From contig CM024753.1 in assembly GCA_014218235.1 (NCBI GenBank), forward strand, positions 9,729,146 to 9,793,145: a stretch of DNA of 64,000 bases. The letters run 5' to 3'. Source of the stretch: Colocasia esculenta. Its lineage: Eukaryota; Streptophyta; Magnoliopsida; Alismatales; Araceae. A program made the position numbers and the translations under genes. The notes under the pieces are model-generated. The model ran no database searches. It was not told where the DNA came from and worked only from the letters and a program-made list of their open reading frames with translations. Shown piece after piece: positions 44,340 to 55,735 of this stretch (position 1 is the stretch's first letter; each line of letters begins with the position of its first letter).

Positions 44340-47300
44340 CTGAACATTCATTAAGAAACATCAAGTAACCGATCAGCAATCACCCGAAACAACACTATTC
44401 TATAAGATACCCTATTGGACTTGTATACATATTGAGTCATCATTCTCATAAATAATAGACTATCTGCCTCCTGATTGCAACCCAAACACATTCAATCACC
44501 TCACCATCATGATGGATAAAATGTCACAATACTAAAAATCCCAGGGAAGCATGACTAAGATTGCAAAGAACTCAGGAAGCACAGAGTAAATTCTTATGAA
44601 AAGATTACTTTATTGCCGTATAATAATGACTAAAAAGACAGCTGACTAGTCAACTCCGGGGCCATTGGCTGTCTAAGCAGTTCCCTACTCTTTGTAATAA
44701 GGACCTTATTATGGACGAAAACATATTGACATCATAGATTCACACATGGAAGAGAATGGGTCTTACCACATCAGCGCAGGCTCGCGAACAAAGTCATGTC
44801 CATGTAGCTTGGTGAATGCTTCACATGCCCATGGAATGTGACCATCTGCCAACACCCTGCCAAGCACCAACTGAATTTGAGAAACTGAGGGCCATCGAGT
44901 AAATGAAATTTCAGTGAAATCTCAAGAAATACATCGATTCGAACAAATAATGAGCTTGAGCTACTAATTAACAACAGCATTGTTACACTAATGTGGACGG
45001 TAAGGTCTATGTAAAGAAATCACAACAAATATATCATGCCTAGCTTGAATTAATTACCCACGTTCAGTAAGACAAGAATTAATTTAAGGATTGAACATCC
45101 CCCTACACAGACGTACAGATCTATTATCTTCCTCACATTTTGTCAGTATATGAAAATTGAAATTTATTTGAAATCAAGCCGAACCCACTTCTCTGCCCGA
45201 TTCCAATCAGGATTAGCACTCTCTTGAAACCGTAAGTGTCACAGTGAGATAATAGATAAGAAGTTGACCACCCAAAGTGACAAAACAATCATAATGATTA
45301 ACGATCACATTCTGTCAAGAAATAACGAGGTCTCGAAACTTAAAGTATGCTTTATAAATGACCCTGTATATAAGCAAAAACCAATACACCAAAATAGCAG
45401 GCATTATTAACGCAATTAAAATGAAACATTTATTCTTGAGACGGAGTTTTTGGCCTGTAATAGCAAATCCTTAGATGAACTAGTTTTATCCTTTGTCTAA
45501 TGAATGAAATCTGAATATATTAGTCGTTTTTATCAGGCTAGTACTCACGTACAGACTTGGCAGAAATTATTCATCTTGTATTTTTCTCTCATTATCTTCA
45601 GTAGAGTCATCTGAAAGATATATAGAATTGGAAGGCAGATAGCATTCTTGATCTTTTCCCCTTCATTTGCAAAAGATCATCACTAGGACATCCTAAAAAT
45701 GAAGGCACCCTTTCAGGGCCCAGTGCTGTCATTCTGTCGACATGCTTTCCTAGGTCTTAAAGCTTTCTCAAATAGTCCATTCAGTGGGATTGTCTGTTCA
45801 AGATCAAGCCTGTCATTCCTATCATACATTGCTATAGTAACTAATGAAAGGAAACAGGCTCAATAACTGAGAGTAATTTACTTGTTAAAAGGTAGATTAA
45901 TTCACTACTGAGTACTGACTAGCATCCCTTACCGACAATTTTTGGATGGAAATAGGAATCTGATATGAAAAGGTCATATGGTATGATTTCCACTTTTAAA
46001 AGTACCAGAAAACTCTCGCCATCAATAGCATACAACAGCATCCCATTCCAGCAAATATTGCGATGGGAAAGGTCATACGGTGTGAATTCCATTATTTGAG
46101 ATACCAGAAATTTTAAATATCCAATTACTTGATTGACTCTTCATTTCACAAAATGAAATGGAAAATAAAAGTCAAAGAGCAGACATATATACTGTTGACA
46201 TGGTCTTTTCGTTAGATACATACCTTTGTTTCCTTACAAAAGAATTCCAGAGATGCATGATCTGCTTCTCATCTTTTGTCACATCCACGAAATCATCAAG
46301 CATCTACACATAATAGAGCCATTGAAGCCATTTTCAGTGACAAAATTCATAAACGCATTAAATATGTAGATTTGACAAGAGATCCAAAAAAGCGTAAAGG
46401 CATCTCTGTTCCCTCTCCAGTGGGAAAGCTGGCTGTTGAGAGAGAGATCTTTAGGCCATACTCTTCTATCTTCAAAATCAGCTATATCATCATCCACCTC
46501 ATCTTCACTGTCCCGATCAGAAAGTACTTGCTCCAGCACCATTGGCTTCAAAAAATGGTATTTCAATTTTTAACAAGCTTTCCGATAAACTTGTAGCCGA
46601 AGAACATGGGAAAAGAAGAATGCTAGATGTTGAAAAGAATAGGACAATGCTTAATAAATTCATAGAATGAGCTATCAATGAAACTAGCTAAAGGAGATGG
46701 CTAGTATTAAATTTGTAGATAGAATTGTCCATATCCGAATTCAGATTCGCAGATGAGAACAATACAACATCCTTTTGTCACACAAAAAGCAAACTTATAA
46801 CAGAAATACATAAGTGTTATCACATTTGCAGATAGAGTTGTCCATGTATCTCCGAGGATCTCAAGGTAGAATCTGTGAATAATACAACATGACAGCATTC
46901 AAAAAGTAAGCTTATAATGGAAATATATAATACAAATGCTACCATATTTGCAGATAAAGTTCTCCATGTCTCTCCAAGGGTGCAAGATACAATCTCTACC
47001 AATATCAAGAATAAGATAGAGATGGTAGTGTAAGGGGAGGACAAAGATGAGGAGAGATAAGGATGACCATAGAGGAGTTCTCCAACATACTGAGATGGCA
47101 TTGGCATCCAAGAAAACAATCCTTGAATATATGTGCAAACACTTTCATATTGCTCTTACAATTGTTGCACTAATCTTGCCCTATCAACGGCTGAATGCAT
47201 AAAATCTAAATCTTTTTCCGAGAAGCAGAAGGCTTCCTAGCTCTTTAAGGCTGTTTCGGTAGAGGGGATAAGAGGGGATAAGGAGGGATAAAGGGGTGGT

Positions 47301-50300
47301 TAGGGGTTTTTTGCTTTGATAGGGTGAATAGGCTGACAAAGGATAATTTAGTTATCCATGGATAAAGGTGGATAACTTTGTCCCACCTTTGGCATTAGGA
47401 GTTATTTTGCTTTGGTAGGGTGAATAGGCTGACCATGGATAAATTTAGTTATCCATGAATAAGGGTGGATAACTTTTGGGTGAGATAAGTTACCCATGAA
47501 TAACTATCCACCCACACAAATAAAAAAGATTAATTACATATATACCCCTGAAGACTGTCGTATTCTTGTGTGTCCTTCAAATCTCGACCTCATCAAATAT
47601 ACCCAAAATTCCATAAAACCATCAGTTATATCCCTCGGGTTACTCGCGTAGGGAATATTTCTGTCAAAAGATAGACAGCCATGAAGTGGGGGTAGAATTA
47701 CCCCAAAAAAAAACCTTTTATACAGAAAGAGTCTCTGTCTCCCTCTCATTTTCTCTCTTTCTCCCCCCCACCCCCCCCCCCACCCTGCACATCCACACCC
47801 TCTAGTTTCTCACTCTGGATGTCACAACCAGTGCCATGGGAGGACACCCCCCTTCCGGCACCCTACCCCCTCTCCCTCTACTTCTCCACAGCGGGGTGTG
47901 GCTATGGTTGATGAGCCTGCTAAGACCTGTGACTTCCCGATCCTACACATTTGCACTCCATCTCTTTCCGCCCGAGTAGGCAAAGGATGCGTGGCTTGGT
48001 GATGATTGGGCAGCGGCAGCGTGCATCAAAACTCTCTGTGCGTTCATCGTATAACCCCAACACAGAGATTCTCATTATACCTTAGACACTTGCAGCCCTA
48101 TTTCTCTCTCTCTCTCTCTCATACACACACAGACCAATGCCGGAGGGGGTCTGACTCCCTGTCTCCATCTCTCTGTGGTGCATTACTCCGCAGCTGGGAT
48201 CGCCCTGCTCCACTTACCACAGCACTACGAGGACCAGGGTGCAAGCATAGCTCCTAGAACAATGAGAGAGAGAGAGATTGAGAGGAGAGAGGAGATGAGA
48301 GAGAGAGAGAGAGAGATGAGAGAGGAGACGAGAGAGTGGAGAGAGAGAGGAGAGGAGGAGAGAGAGAGAGAGAGAGAGAGAACTACTTGATATTCACCCT
48401 TAATGCAAGTACGCAACCCTTAATACAATGAACATGATCTAGATCTCTACTTTCCTTTCTCTTAAGTTAGCAAGTTTACATATGCCTTTTCACGCTCTTG
48501 GTTCCCAATTTATTATATACAATTCTTCAAAACCTTGGATTTAGCTTCACTAACTATTTCTTAGCCCTCTTTGTTATTTTTGTTAGTTTGCCAAGTTTTA
48601 GAACATTCTCTCTTTTGCTCTATAATATTTTGAATTTCCTCACTCCACCACCAAGTCTCTCTTCCTACATTCCTTTAACTTTCATTTAAGAATCGTTTAC
48701 AACATTTTATACAATTTTTAACATATTTCACATCACATTAATTTCTTGTTCTAAATCCAAATATTCTCTTTTATTAGATGATTTTTAAATATTTTCAAAT
48801 TTTACTTTTCAAATTCCACCACTTAATCTTAGAATAGATATTGCATTAATTTCTCCTTCCCCACAAGCCAACACTTCCCCTTTACAGCGGGATGTTTTCT
48901 TGCAGGGATATTATTCTCATAGCTCAAGATCTCTTTGAGGAAGGGGGACATGGCTCTTTTTTGGAGAGATAGGTTGTGTGGTGATCCCCTCTTTGTGAGG
49001 AGTTTCCTGACCTTTTCTAGGTGGCAGCAGATACTCTTATTCTAATTTTCCAAGTGGTTGATATTATACCTGGGAGGCCCACTTTCACGAGGGCTATGAG
49101 ATAGTCAAAGACTCTTCAACTTCAGGACCTACTCTATCATTTGTCCTCCATTTGCCTTTCAGAGAATGTGGACCGATGTGTATGGCGTTGGGAGAAAGGA
49201 AGTTGCTTTTCAGTTAGATCTGCCTATAGTATCATTTCTAATAGTGGGCTTCAACAGGCTTACACCTACAGGTTTGGAGGCCTAGAGTCCTTTGAAGGTC
49301 AAGGTTCTCTAAAAATTTCTCTTAGTAGGCTCCTGTTGACACTGAAAATTAAAGAAAAAAAAAGAGAAGAAGAAAAAAAGAAAAGGGGGAAACCCCCGCC
49401 AGTCCAGGTGGGGTGCCACCCCCCGCCAGTCCGCGCGGGGTGGCACCCCCGCCGGTCTGTGTGCGGGGTGCCACCCCCGCCGGTCAGGCGGGGTGCCACC
49501 CCCGCCAGTCCGCGCGGGGTGCCACCCCCGCCGGTCTGTGCGGGGTGGCACCCCGCCAGTCAGGCGGTGGTGGCACCCCCGCCAGTCCGTGCGGGGTGCC
49601 ACCCCCGCCGGTTCGGCGGGGACCCTCGCTGGTCACCCTGCCTCGGCGCCGTGCGGGAACCCCGCCGGTCCGGGCCTGCCTCGGCGCCCGCGCCTGCGCA
49701 CCCCTGCCGTCCGGGCCTGCCTCGACGCCCGCGCCTGCGCACCCCCGCCGATCCGTGCACCCCCGCCGGTTTGCTCGTCCAAAATCCTATAAATAGAGAG
49801 GCAGCCCCCTCATTCGTCCCCTGGAAAATTCGCGCAAGGAAACTTCCAGCGCTTTCGGGGTTTCTCCTCCCCCTTGCTCTGGCGAGAGGCTCTCGCCCTG
49901 GAGAAATCGGGCGAACCCTCCTGAGCTGAGGAGAAGTCCCCTCCTTGGAGGGGATGTGTTTGTTCTCCAAAAAAGGGGGACCCCTTCTATGTGGGCCCAA
50001 ATTTGTGTAAAATTACACAAAGCCCCCCGGGAGCTTGAAATTTGGATATGTGTACATAGAAAGGTATACATATACCATGTTGGCCTAGAAATTGCAGAAA
50101 TACCCGTGCTGGCCAAAAAATTGCAGAAATACCCCTGCTTCTGAGAAAATTGCAGAAATGTCCCCGTGAGGAAGGAATTGCAGAAATATCCCCGCGAAGG
50201 ATAAAAATTGTAGAAGTACCCTCGCTGCCGGAAAGTTGCAGATATGTCCTTACGGCGCGGAAATGGCAAAGACAGCCTGACGGTTCGTGTCTCTCGTCCA

Positions 50301-53300
50301 ACACGGTGGAGCGGGACCCACGTCACTTCCCTGAAGCGGCGTGCGCTCTCCTGGGTGTGACTTGAAGCCGGACTCGAGGGGATTTCCGAGAAAGTCAACA
50401 AATGACAGGGACGTCCGGAAAAAGCCAGAAATCGGCCGGGACGCCCGGGACAGTCAGAAGAAATCGGCCAGGACGTCCGGAAAAGCCGGAAATCGGCCGA
50501 GACGCCGGGACAGCCGGAAATCGGCCGGGACGTTCGGAAAAACCGGAAATCGGCTGGGACGCCCGGGACAGCCAGAAATCGGCCGGGATGTCCGGAAAAG
50601 CCGGAAATCGGCGCGGACGCCCGGGAAAGCCTGAAATCGGCCGGCACGTCCAGAAAAGCCAGAAATCGGCCGGGACAGCCGGGAAAGCCAGAAATCGGCC
50701 GGGACGTCCGGAAAAGTCGGAAATCGGCCGGGACGACGGCCCGGGAAAGTCAGAAATCGGCCGGGACGCCCGGGACAGCCAGAAATCGGCGGGACGTCCA
50801 GAAAAGCCGGAAATCGGCGGGACGCCCGGGAAAGCCAGAAATCGGGACGGCGGGACCCAGGACAGCCAGAAATCAGCCGGGACGTCCGGAAAAGCCGGAA
50901 ATCGACCGGGACGCCCGGGAAAGCCAGAAATCGGCCGGGACGCCCGGGACAGCCAGAAATCGGCCGGGACGTCTGGAAAAGCCGAAATCGACCGGGACAC
51001 CCGAGAAAGCCAGAAATTGGCCGGGACGCCCGGAACAGCCAGAAATCGGCCGGGACGCCCGGGAAAGCCAGAAATCGGCTGGGGTCCGATAAAGCCAGGA
51101 AATAACAGGAATGTCCCCGAAGACTAGGACACCGAGACACGCCATTCGGTCCCAAAACACACAAGACACAGAAACACGCCATTCGGCCCCAGAAACACCC
51201 CCGTCTCGTGCAGAGAAAAAAAACACCGAGACACGCCCGAAGGCTAGAGGTTCGCACAAGAGCCCCTGCGAAACTTCGGCTGGTCCGTGCGAGAGCTTAC
51301 ATAGGCCGCACGTGTGGGAAGGGTCTTCGACACCCGTTGGTGCTTCCTCTTCGTGGTCGAGCCCTCCTGCGTTCGCCCACACAGAGATGCCACAGTTGTT
51401 ACAAGACTCCCGTTGGCCATGTCTAAGTCCTCCGGTGCCATCAAACGACACACATCGAGGCGCATGTCTAAGTCCCCAGTGTCATAAAACGACATACGTC
51501 GAGGCCCATGTCTAAGTCCTCCGGTGTCATAAAACGACAACGTCGAGGCGCATGTCTAAGTCCTCCGTGTGTCATAAAACGACATACGTCGAGACAATGT
51601 TTAAATCCTCGGTGTCACCAAAAGACATACGTAGAGGCATGTTACCCCGTGGAGGCACAAACACCCATTGGTAACACGAAGTAGCCATTGCTATGTAAAT
51701 GCCCGACGGAGGCACAAATACCCCGTCGTCGACGCCTATGTACATGACTTGTTGTATATACGCCCAGTGGAGGTACAAAACCTCATTAAAGGCGTAAGCA
51801 AATGTCATAATATAAATGACATGAGCATGCTTGAATAAATTGTGGAAATTTACTTGTCATCTGTCTTCTTCTTTAAGTCGGCATACGGTCTTTTAATAAA
51901 CATTACGCATTCGAAGGTATTCGAGTGTTATACTCGATGTAAATGAAACATCAACTTCGGTCGGTGGGGACGGTCCGGTACACGACCACTCCAATCGCCT
52001 GAACGCGAGCGTACGCGGAAAATAAATGAAATGAAATTCGAGGGTATCAGGGTTCGCACCCAATACCCCTCGTAAAACAATCTTTGTATGTTTCTCGCAA
52101 ACAGTCTGGCACGCCTGCAAAAGAAAGAGATTAGCGAACGCGCCCCCCCCCCCCCGGGGGCGACCAAGTTCATCTTTCTCGAAGGCTTAGATAAAAATCG
52201 AAGGAAAGAAAGAAAAATCCGCGTTCCAACAGCTCCCAACAAGAGATACACTGCTTCACTTCCTTCTTGATATTCAGACCATGTGTCCCCTTTATGAGGA
52301 GGAGGAGATTATTGATCATACTTTTGTGGACTGCTCCTATACCAATATGGTGTGAAGAGACGTGGCTGCAAGTACTTATGGCATGATACCCTTGCATGGT
52401 GAGGTTCGCACGTTGATTGAAATGTGGAAAAGACACTAGCAACCAAAGGAGAGAATAAAATTTGGTGGCTCATTCTTCATGCTACTTTGCAGATGATTTG
52501 GGGGGAGACGAACAATCAGATTTTTCCATAGGGTTGCTCGGAATGTTGAGTCTCTTTTGCTGGGATTTGTAACAAAGTAAGGAATGGACGTCTATTGGTT
52601 GTAATGTGAATCAGTCTAATTCTACTCGTTTTGTTTTGTTGGGGGATAGAGCTTGGCTATCCATATGGTGATGGATGGTAGTGTCTATGCCGACTGGGCA
52701 ATTTTTTAGGGCCTTTTGTGAGTCTATACTTGTACATTCCTTCTCTTTGTCATTTATATACTAGTGGTACTAATCCATTTTTCAGGGGGGAGGGGGCGAA
52801 CTTAGAACAATTATTTATGATAGTTTTTCTTTTGAATTTTGGGATAAGAACATCCGTTACTAGCAACCTATGTCTCCTCTATAATCCACTTTTCAAAAAA
52901 ATTACTAGCAGCCTATGTTGTGGGGCTAACTCTCTCCAAAGACAAACTTTATAATCTTTACATAAAACTCTATCAACCTTACTAATAAGAAAATAGTTAA
53001 TTTTACTTTTATGTGTTTCACTCTTGTATGTTATTGTTCATTCTCTCTCTTAAATAAGGTATTAGTAATGGCTAGATCATAGGCCATAGCAAAATCAAGA
53101 ATAGTGGTACTCATACATTTCTATCGCCAAAACTAAATCCTCCATGAATCTTCTCATATCCTCTATTATTATTACCCACATGGCCATTAAGATCCCTGCC
53201 GATAATTTTTTTTTCACTAGAGATATTTTGGGTCAATCTATCAATAGCCTCCCAAAATTGTGTTTTAGTTCCCTCTTCTAATCCGCTTGTGGTGCATATG

Positions 53301-54940
53301 CACTAACTATATTCCAGATATCCTCACCTAAGATAAGTTAATTAAAAACTAAGTACATCCCCTCACCATGCATTGATAAATTCATAAATCTACCATTGTC
53401 TTGTATTTGTGCCCTTGGATGCCTATGGAAGGAACTTTCTTCAGAATGGTGCATTTGCCATTCTGGTGTTTTGGGATATTGAGATTCTCTTTTTTAATGA
53501 TGACCAAGAGACCGTGGTTCATTAATAACCCAAAATATGAAGCCTGCACTCTCACAATAGGTGACTAATCTGTGTTTCATGGCATACCTCATATCAATCA
53601 TCATCAGTAAATTGGTTGAAATATCACAATTTTCAACATGAGAAACAGAGGACATGATCCTCCCACCCCTATAACAATGTGTACTATTCACTTGAAGGGA
53701 AATGAAACAGAAGACCACAGAGTAAAGTTTATTTCCTCATTTAGTCAGATAAAAGCAATTAGAACAAGTATATAAGAAATTATGTAGCCAAAGTCGTACC
53801 TGAGCTCTATGAGAATGGAAGAATTGGCGTTTCTGTAGCAGTACACGACTGCAAAAACAAGGATATATCACATTGTCTGAAAAGGGTCAAAAAAACTCCA
53901 CATCTACTGCTGTCTATAACAAACCATAAATTTTAAAATGCCTTCTTGGATTGCATGCAGAAGATTTTGGCAAATAAGAATGCATATTTGAATAAATGAT
54001 GGATGTATACAAGTGATCAAGTTGTATAGGCCTGTTTACTATGTATAAATGCTTAATGCTTACTTTTTGGGGTCAGCTTTTTCAACAAAAAGCTCCTCGT
54101 CTTAGCAAATTGAAGCATAGCAGTAGTTGCATGATTGTTACCACCGGATACTGGTTGATTGCATTCATCAGCAGCAGGAGCTTGAGCTGAAGCTGCACAA
54201 ATGCCTATGGTACCAGGGTTATAGAAAACTTGTTCAGTAGGTCTGAATGAGTATTTTCTGAGCCATATCTAGCAAATTGCCAATGGGCTTTAGAACACTC
54301 GTCTTCCTTTTCTGAAGGACCACCTAAAAAGTATTACCTCATTAAGACACAAGGGATGAAATAATATATATGCGCAGACATAATCATTTAACACCATAAT
54401 ACAACCATTCAGTCCGTTCGGCAGCTCAGCATCAGTGATCACTTTGTCTTTCCCAGTTAGGCTTGCATGAGAAATGTCCCTAAGCACTTTTGGGGAGTCC
54501 AACTTTACTGCATGTGCATGGACATGGTTCACATTTTGCATCAGATTCAAGGATCTTCTGCGCTGCTGGCCTTGACCTACAATCAATTTGAAAGCTTTTA
54601 ATTACAAGCAAAAATACATTTGGCACTTTTTTGGTAGTACATCCATTAGAGATGATAGGTAGACATGATTTCAGGTACTACTGTTATAAATGGATTCAGG
54701 GCATAAAATGAATACCAATAACAAAATGTTTGCAGCTTGGGTCAACACCATCTGCGACAATCTGAAAAGTCAATAGAAGAGCAGAATCTCATATCTTTTT
54801 CAAATTAAAATGTGCAAAATTGTGATCAGTGATTCAGTATCAGTAAAAAACGGTAAAATGTTCGATGTTATACATTCCCAAGTAAATTGACCTCTGAAGA
54901 AACAAGTTGAACCAGCACTACATCGGTGTTCCTGAGGTGA
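44216..54940 (-). CDS. EMF2: EMF2-like polycomb (PRC2) VEFS-box gene, 3' part, possibly pseudogenised
   Basis: Exons found by splice sites and phase, in coding order: about 54940-54892 (tentative), 54761-54716, 54576-54406, 54323-54064, 53848-53800, 46545-46462, 46303-46224, 44856-44767, 44339-44216. Together they give the C-terminal half of a Su(z)12-family protein: VADGVDP, RSLNLMQNVNHVH, AMLQFAKTR, LLQKRQFFHSHRAQ, then the VEFS box (EQVLSDRDSEDEVDDDIADF, LDDFVDVTKDEKQIMHLWNS, RVLADGHIPWACEAFTKLHG, WRLFMVKLWNH, LLDARTMNNCNM). In plants this PRC2 subunit supports H3K27 methylation and represses flowering and floral genes. The exon 54323-54064 needs two frame changes, so this is either a decaying copy or has sequence errors. 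The N-terminal exons were not found. The intron 46546-53799 is full of nested transposons. Confidence 0.85.
44767..44856 (-). CDS. EMF2: EMF2-like exon, VEFS box centre
   Basis: Flanked by ggcag and gtaaga. Codes VLADGHIPWACEAFTKLHGH and DFVREPALMW. Joins its neighbours in frame. Confidence 0.92.
46224..46303 (-). CDS. EMF2: EMF2-like exon, VEFS box
   Basis: Flanked by tgtag and gtatgt. Codes MLDDFVDVTKDEKQIMHLWN and SFVRKQ. Confidence 0.93.
46462..46545 (-). CDS. EMF2: EMF2-like exon, acidic start of the VEFS box
   Basis: Flanked by ttgaag and gtatgg. Codes PMVLEQVLSDRDSEDEVDDD and IADFEDRR, 28 codons in phase 0. Confidence 0.93.
46712..47000. repeat. Three diverged tandem repeats of ~113-122 bp
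   Basis: Units begin tttgtagatagaattgtcca (46712), tttgcagatagagttgtcca (46825) and tttgcagataaagttctcca (46947). They lie in the large intron of the EMF2-like gene. Confidence 0.8.
47250..47520. repeat. ~90-bp direct duplication, TE-like
   Basis: gctttgatagggtgaatagg (47321) and gctttggtagggtgaatagg (47410) begin two related units that both end in ggtggataactt. No termini identified. Confidence 0.55.
47521..48260. other. Intron sequence without a gene
   Basis: Contains a C-run at 47763-47782 and a TC run at 48101-48120. No coding region is supported. Confidence 0.5.
48262..48383. repeat. GA-rich low-complexity tract
   Basis: Mostly GAGA with short interruptions. Confidence 0.95.
48400..48890 (-). 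pseudogene. LINE remnant, region between endonuclease and RT
   Basis: On the minus strand, in several frames, it shows WWW.EEIQ, a Lys/Glu-rich stretch, SEAKSKVLKN, an IGNQEREKAY-like block and KVEI. These match the plant LINE segment with RNA-directed polymerase N-terminal motifs (the CFDP2-like family). It continues the element at 52770-53480, with a plus-strand insertion in between. Confidence 0.6.
48930..49333 (+). pseudogene. LINE zf-RVT region, left half (plus strand)
   Basis: Codes in broken frames ALFWRDRLCGDPLF, then DRCVWRWEKGSCFSVRSAYS, the typical zf-RVT region near the C-terminus of plant LINE RT. It stops at the solo LTR and resumes at 52232. Confidence 0.75.
49329..49333. repeat. 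Target-site duplication of the solo LTR, left
   Basis: gctcc; repeated at 52232-52236. Confidence 0.88.
49393..49640. repeat. ~25-28 bp GC-rich minisatellite
   Basis: About nine imperfect units of type ggtgccacccccgccggtc. Lies in U3 of the solo LTR, upstream of the TATA box. Confidence 0.92.
49788..49795 (+). promoter_or_regulatory. TATA box of the solo LTR
   Basis: tataaata in aaaatcctataaatagagag. Confidence 0.75.
50404..51100. repeat. 29-bp minisatellite with alternating subunits
   Basis: About 24 units, each with gaaatcggccgggacg. The second half alternates between cccgggacagccag and tccggaaaagccgg, so part of the array is a 58-bp dimer. Spacing of tcgg at 50521, 50550 and 50579 is exactly 29. 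Long ORFs on both strands here are repeat translations. Confidence 0.95.
51430..51620. repeat. ~55-bp tandem repeats, cataaaacgacatacgtcgag type
   Basis: Four units of catgtctaagtcctccggtg followed by tcataaaacgacatacgtcg. Inside the solo LTR, distal to the 29-bp array. Confidence 0.85.
52232..52700 (+). pseudogene. LINE zf-RVT region, right half, and 3' tail
   Basis: Continues from 49333: TRDTLLHFLLDIQTMCPLYE, EEEIIDHTFVDCSYTNMV, then a TGA where Trp is expected and RDVAASTYGM. The His/Cys pattern fits zf-RVT. Several stops follow. The 3' end is near 52760. Confidence 0.78.
52770..53480 (-). pseudogene. LINE endonuclease domain remnant (CFDP2-like)
   Basis: Minus strand, broken frames: SAYAPQAD, KTQFWEAIDRL, a GILMAMW-type segment, IHGGFSFGDRN and TYKSETHKSKINYFLISKVD, then RVLCKDYKVCL and APQHRLLV. 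These follow the order of the endonuclease/phosphatase domain of plant LINEs. The plus-strand LINE remnant is inserted to its left. Confidence 0.75.
53800..53848 (-). CDS. EMF2: EMF2-like exon
   Basis: Flanked by tttttgcag and gtacga. Codes RVLLQKRQFFHSHRAQ, a signature stretch just before the VEFS box. The first base completes an Asn codon from the previous exon. Confidence 0.93.
54064..54323 (-). pseudogene. EMF2: EMF2-like exon with frame breaks
   Basis: Flanked by ctttttag and gtaagc. Three frames are needed: GPSEKEDECSKAHWQFARYG, then VFYNPGTIGICAASAQAPAA and TTAMLQFAKTRSF, then VEKADPKN. The flanking exons are in phase with the first and last frames. Net shift is one base. Either two indels are real or the assembly has errors. 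Confidence 0.8.
54406..54576 (-). CDS. EMF2: EMF2-like exon
   Basis: Flanked by ttgtag and gttgta. Codes QGQQRRRSLNLMQNVNHVHA and KVLRDISHASLTGKDKV. Phase fits both neighbours (171 bases). Confidence 0.85.
54716..54761 (-). CDS. EMF2: EMF2-like exon
   Basis: Flanked by ttttcag and gtattc. Codes IVADGVDPSCKHFVI, matching the EMF2 segment ahead of the basic region. 46 bases, leaving one base for the next exon. Confidence 0.8.
54892..54940 (-). CDS. Tentative EMF2-like exon
   Basis: Ends tcttcagag|gtcaat and codes NTDVVLVQLVSSE, which joins IVADGVDP in phase as expected. The 5' boundary is uncertain and similarity is weak. Confidence 0.4.
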
Positions 54941-55570
54941 AGATCAAACTTGTCCACACCTCTTTACATGGAAATCAAATGGAGCAAAAAGTGACATTAA
55001 GGATGAAAACTTCGGCAAGCAAGAACAGAGGAACCATTCTCACAAAGAACTACAGGGATTTGTTCAAATCAGTCCCACAAATTGCATTATTTTTATCATA
55101 TCTGTAATCCTCATATTACAAAGAGTTTTACTTTAGAGTCACTATAAGCCCCCCAAATCTGTCCAATTTTCAAAATCCCCCAAAAATATAAATGTTTCAA
55201 ATAAGCACCAAGTTAGCCAATGTTAGGGGGAAAAAAATTATTCCAGAGCACAATCCATTGGATTAAGAAAAGACAATAATAACCCCTTGACCGCCTTGCC
55301 AGAGTCATGGGGAAAGGGAGAGAGGGGGGTCGGTCAACCCTCGAATTTGACAAAGGAGAAAAGCATTGGGGCAGGGGAACAGGGGCACTGCCTGCAACTC
55401 CCCACTGCACAGCAAAGGAAGGTGGGAGAGGGAAACAAGCGAAGCTGCTCCCCTCCCCAAGGGAGGCCATGGAGGACAGGAAGCACAAGGCCAGATAGAG
55501 GGATAGAGAGCACCGAGGTGGGGAGGGGTCATCAGGATAGGGGAGGATAGGATGGGGATGGGGTCGCAGG
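54941..55570. other. No supported gene upstream of the EMF2-like exons
   Basis: I searched the minus strand for earlier EMF2 exons (zinc finger, N-terminal repeats) and recognised none. Confidence 0.45.
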
Positions 55571-55735
55571 CATGGATGGCAGGATCGGAATCGGGGTCTA
55601 GATCGGCCATGGCCGATCCTGATCCAAATCAGGTGGGAATTGGCCAGAATCGGCTGAATCGGCCTGGATCGGCAATGGCCGATCCGATCCAAATTGGGCG
55701 ATTCCGATCTGATTTGGCCGATTCTGCCATCCATG
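55571..55735. mobile_element. hAT-type MITE, 165 bp
   Basis: Ends catggatggcagg and ctgccatccatg. Flanks gtcgcagg (55563-55570) and gttgcagg (55736-55743) match at 7 of 8 bases. The interior is made of short cggccatggccg and atcggcctgg palindromes. Confidence 0.75.

Larger units (their letters stand above)
49334..52231 (+). mobile_element. Solo LTR, 2.9 kb, with two GC-rich minisatellites
   Basis: Begins tgttgacactgaaaatt and ends gcgttccaaca, flanked by the 5-bp duplication gctcc. The LINE reading frame continues across it (SLL before, TRDTLLHFLLDIQ after). There is no PBS, gag or pol inside, so it is a solo LTR left by recombination. It has a TATA box at 49788-49795, so transcription would run on the plus strand with a very long R-U5 part. 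The parent lineage is not identified. Confidence 0.85.

Noticed and set aside
47763..47782. Several C or G homopolymer runs (also 41000, 52141, 56210, 60678, 61687)
   Set aside because: Noted as possible assembly or polymerase artefacts; no common structure around them.
49141..49929. Plus-strand ORF of 262 codons
   Set aside because: It joins the LINE fragment to the first minisatellite across the solo LTR border, so it is an accident of position.
50395..51257. Long ORFs on both strands (201-267 codons) in the GC-rich region
   Set aside because: All are translations of the 29-bp minisatellite in different frames.
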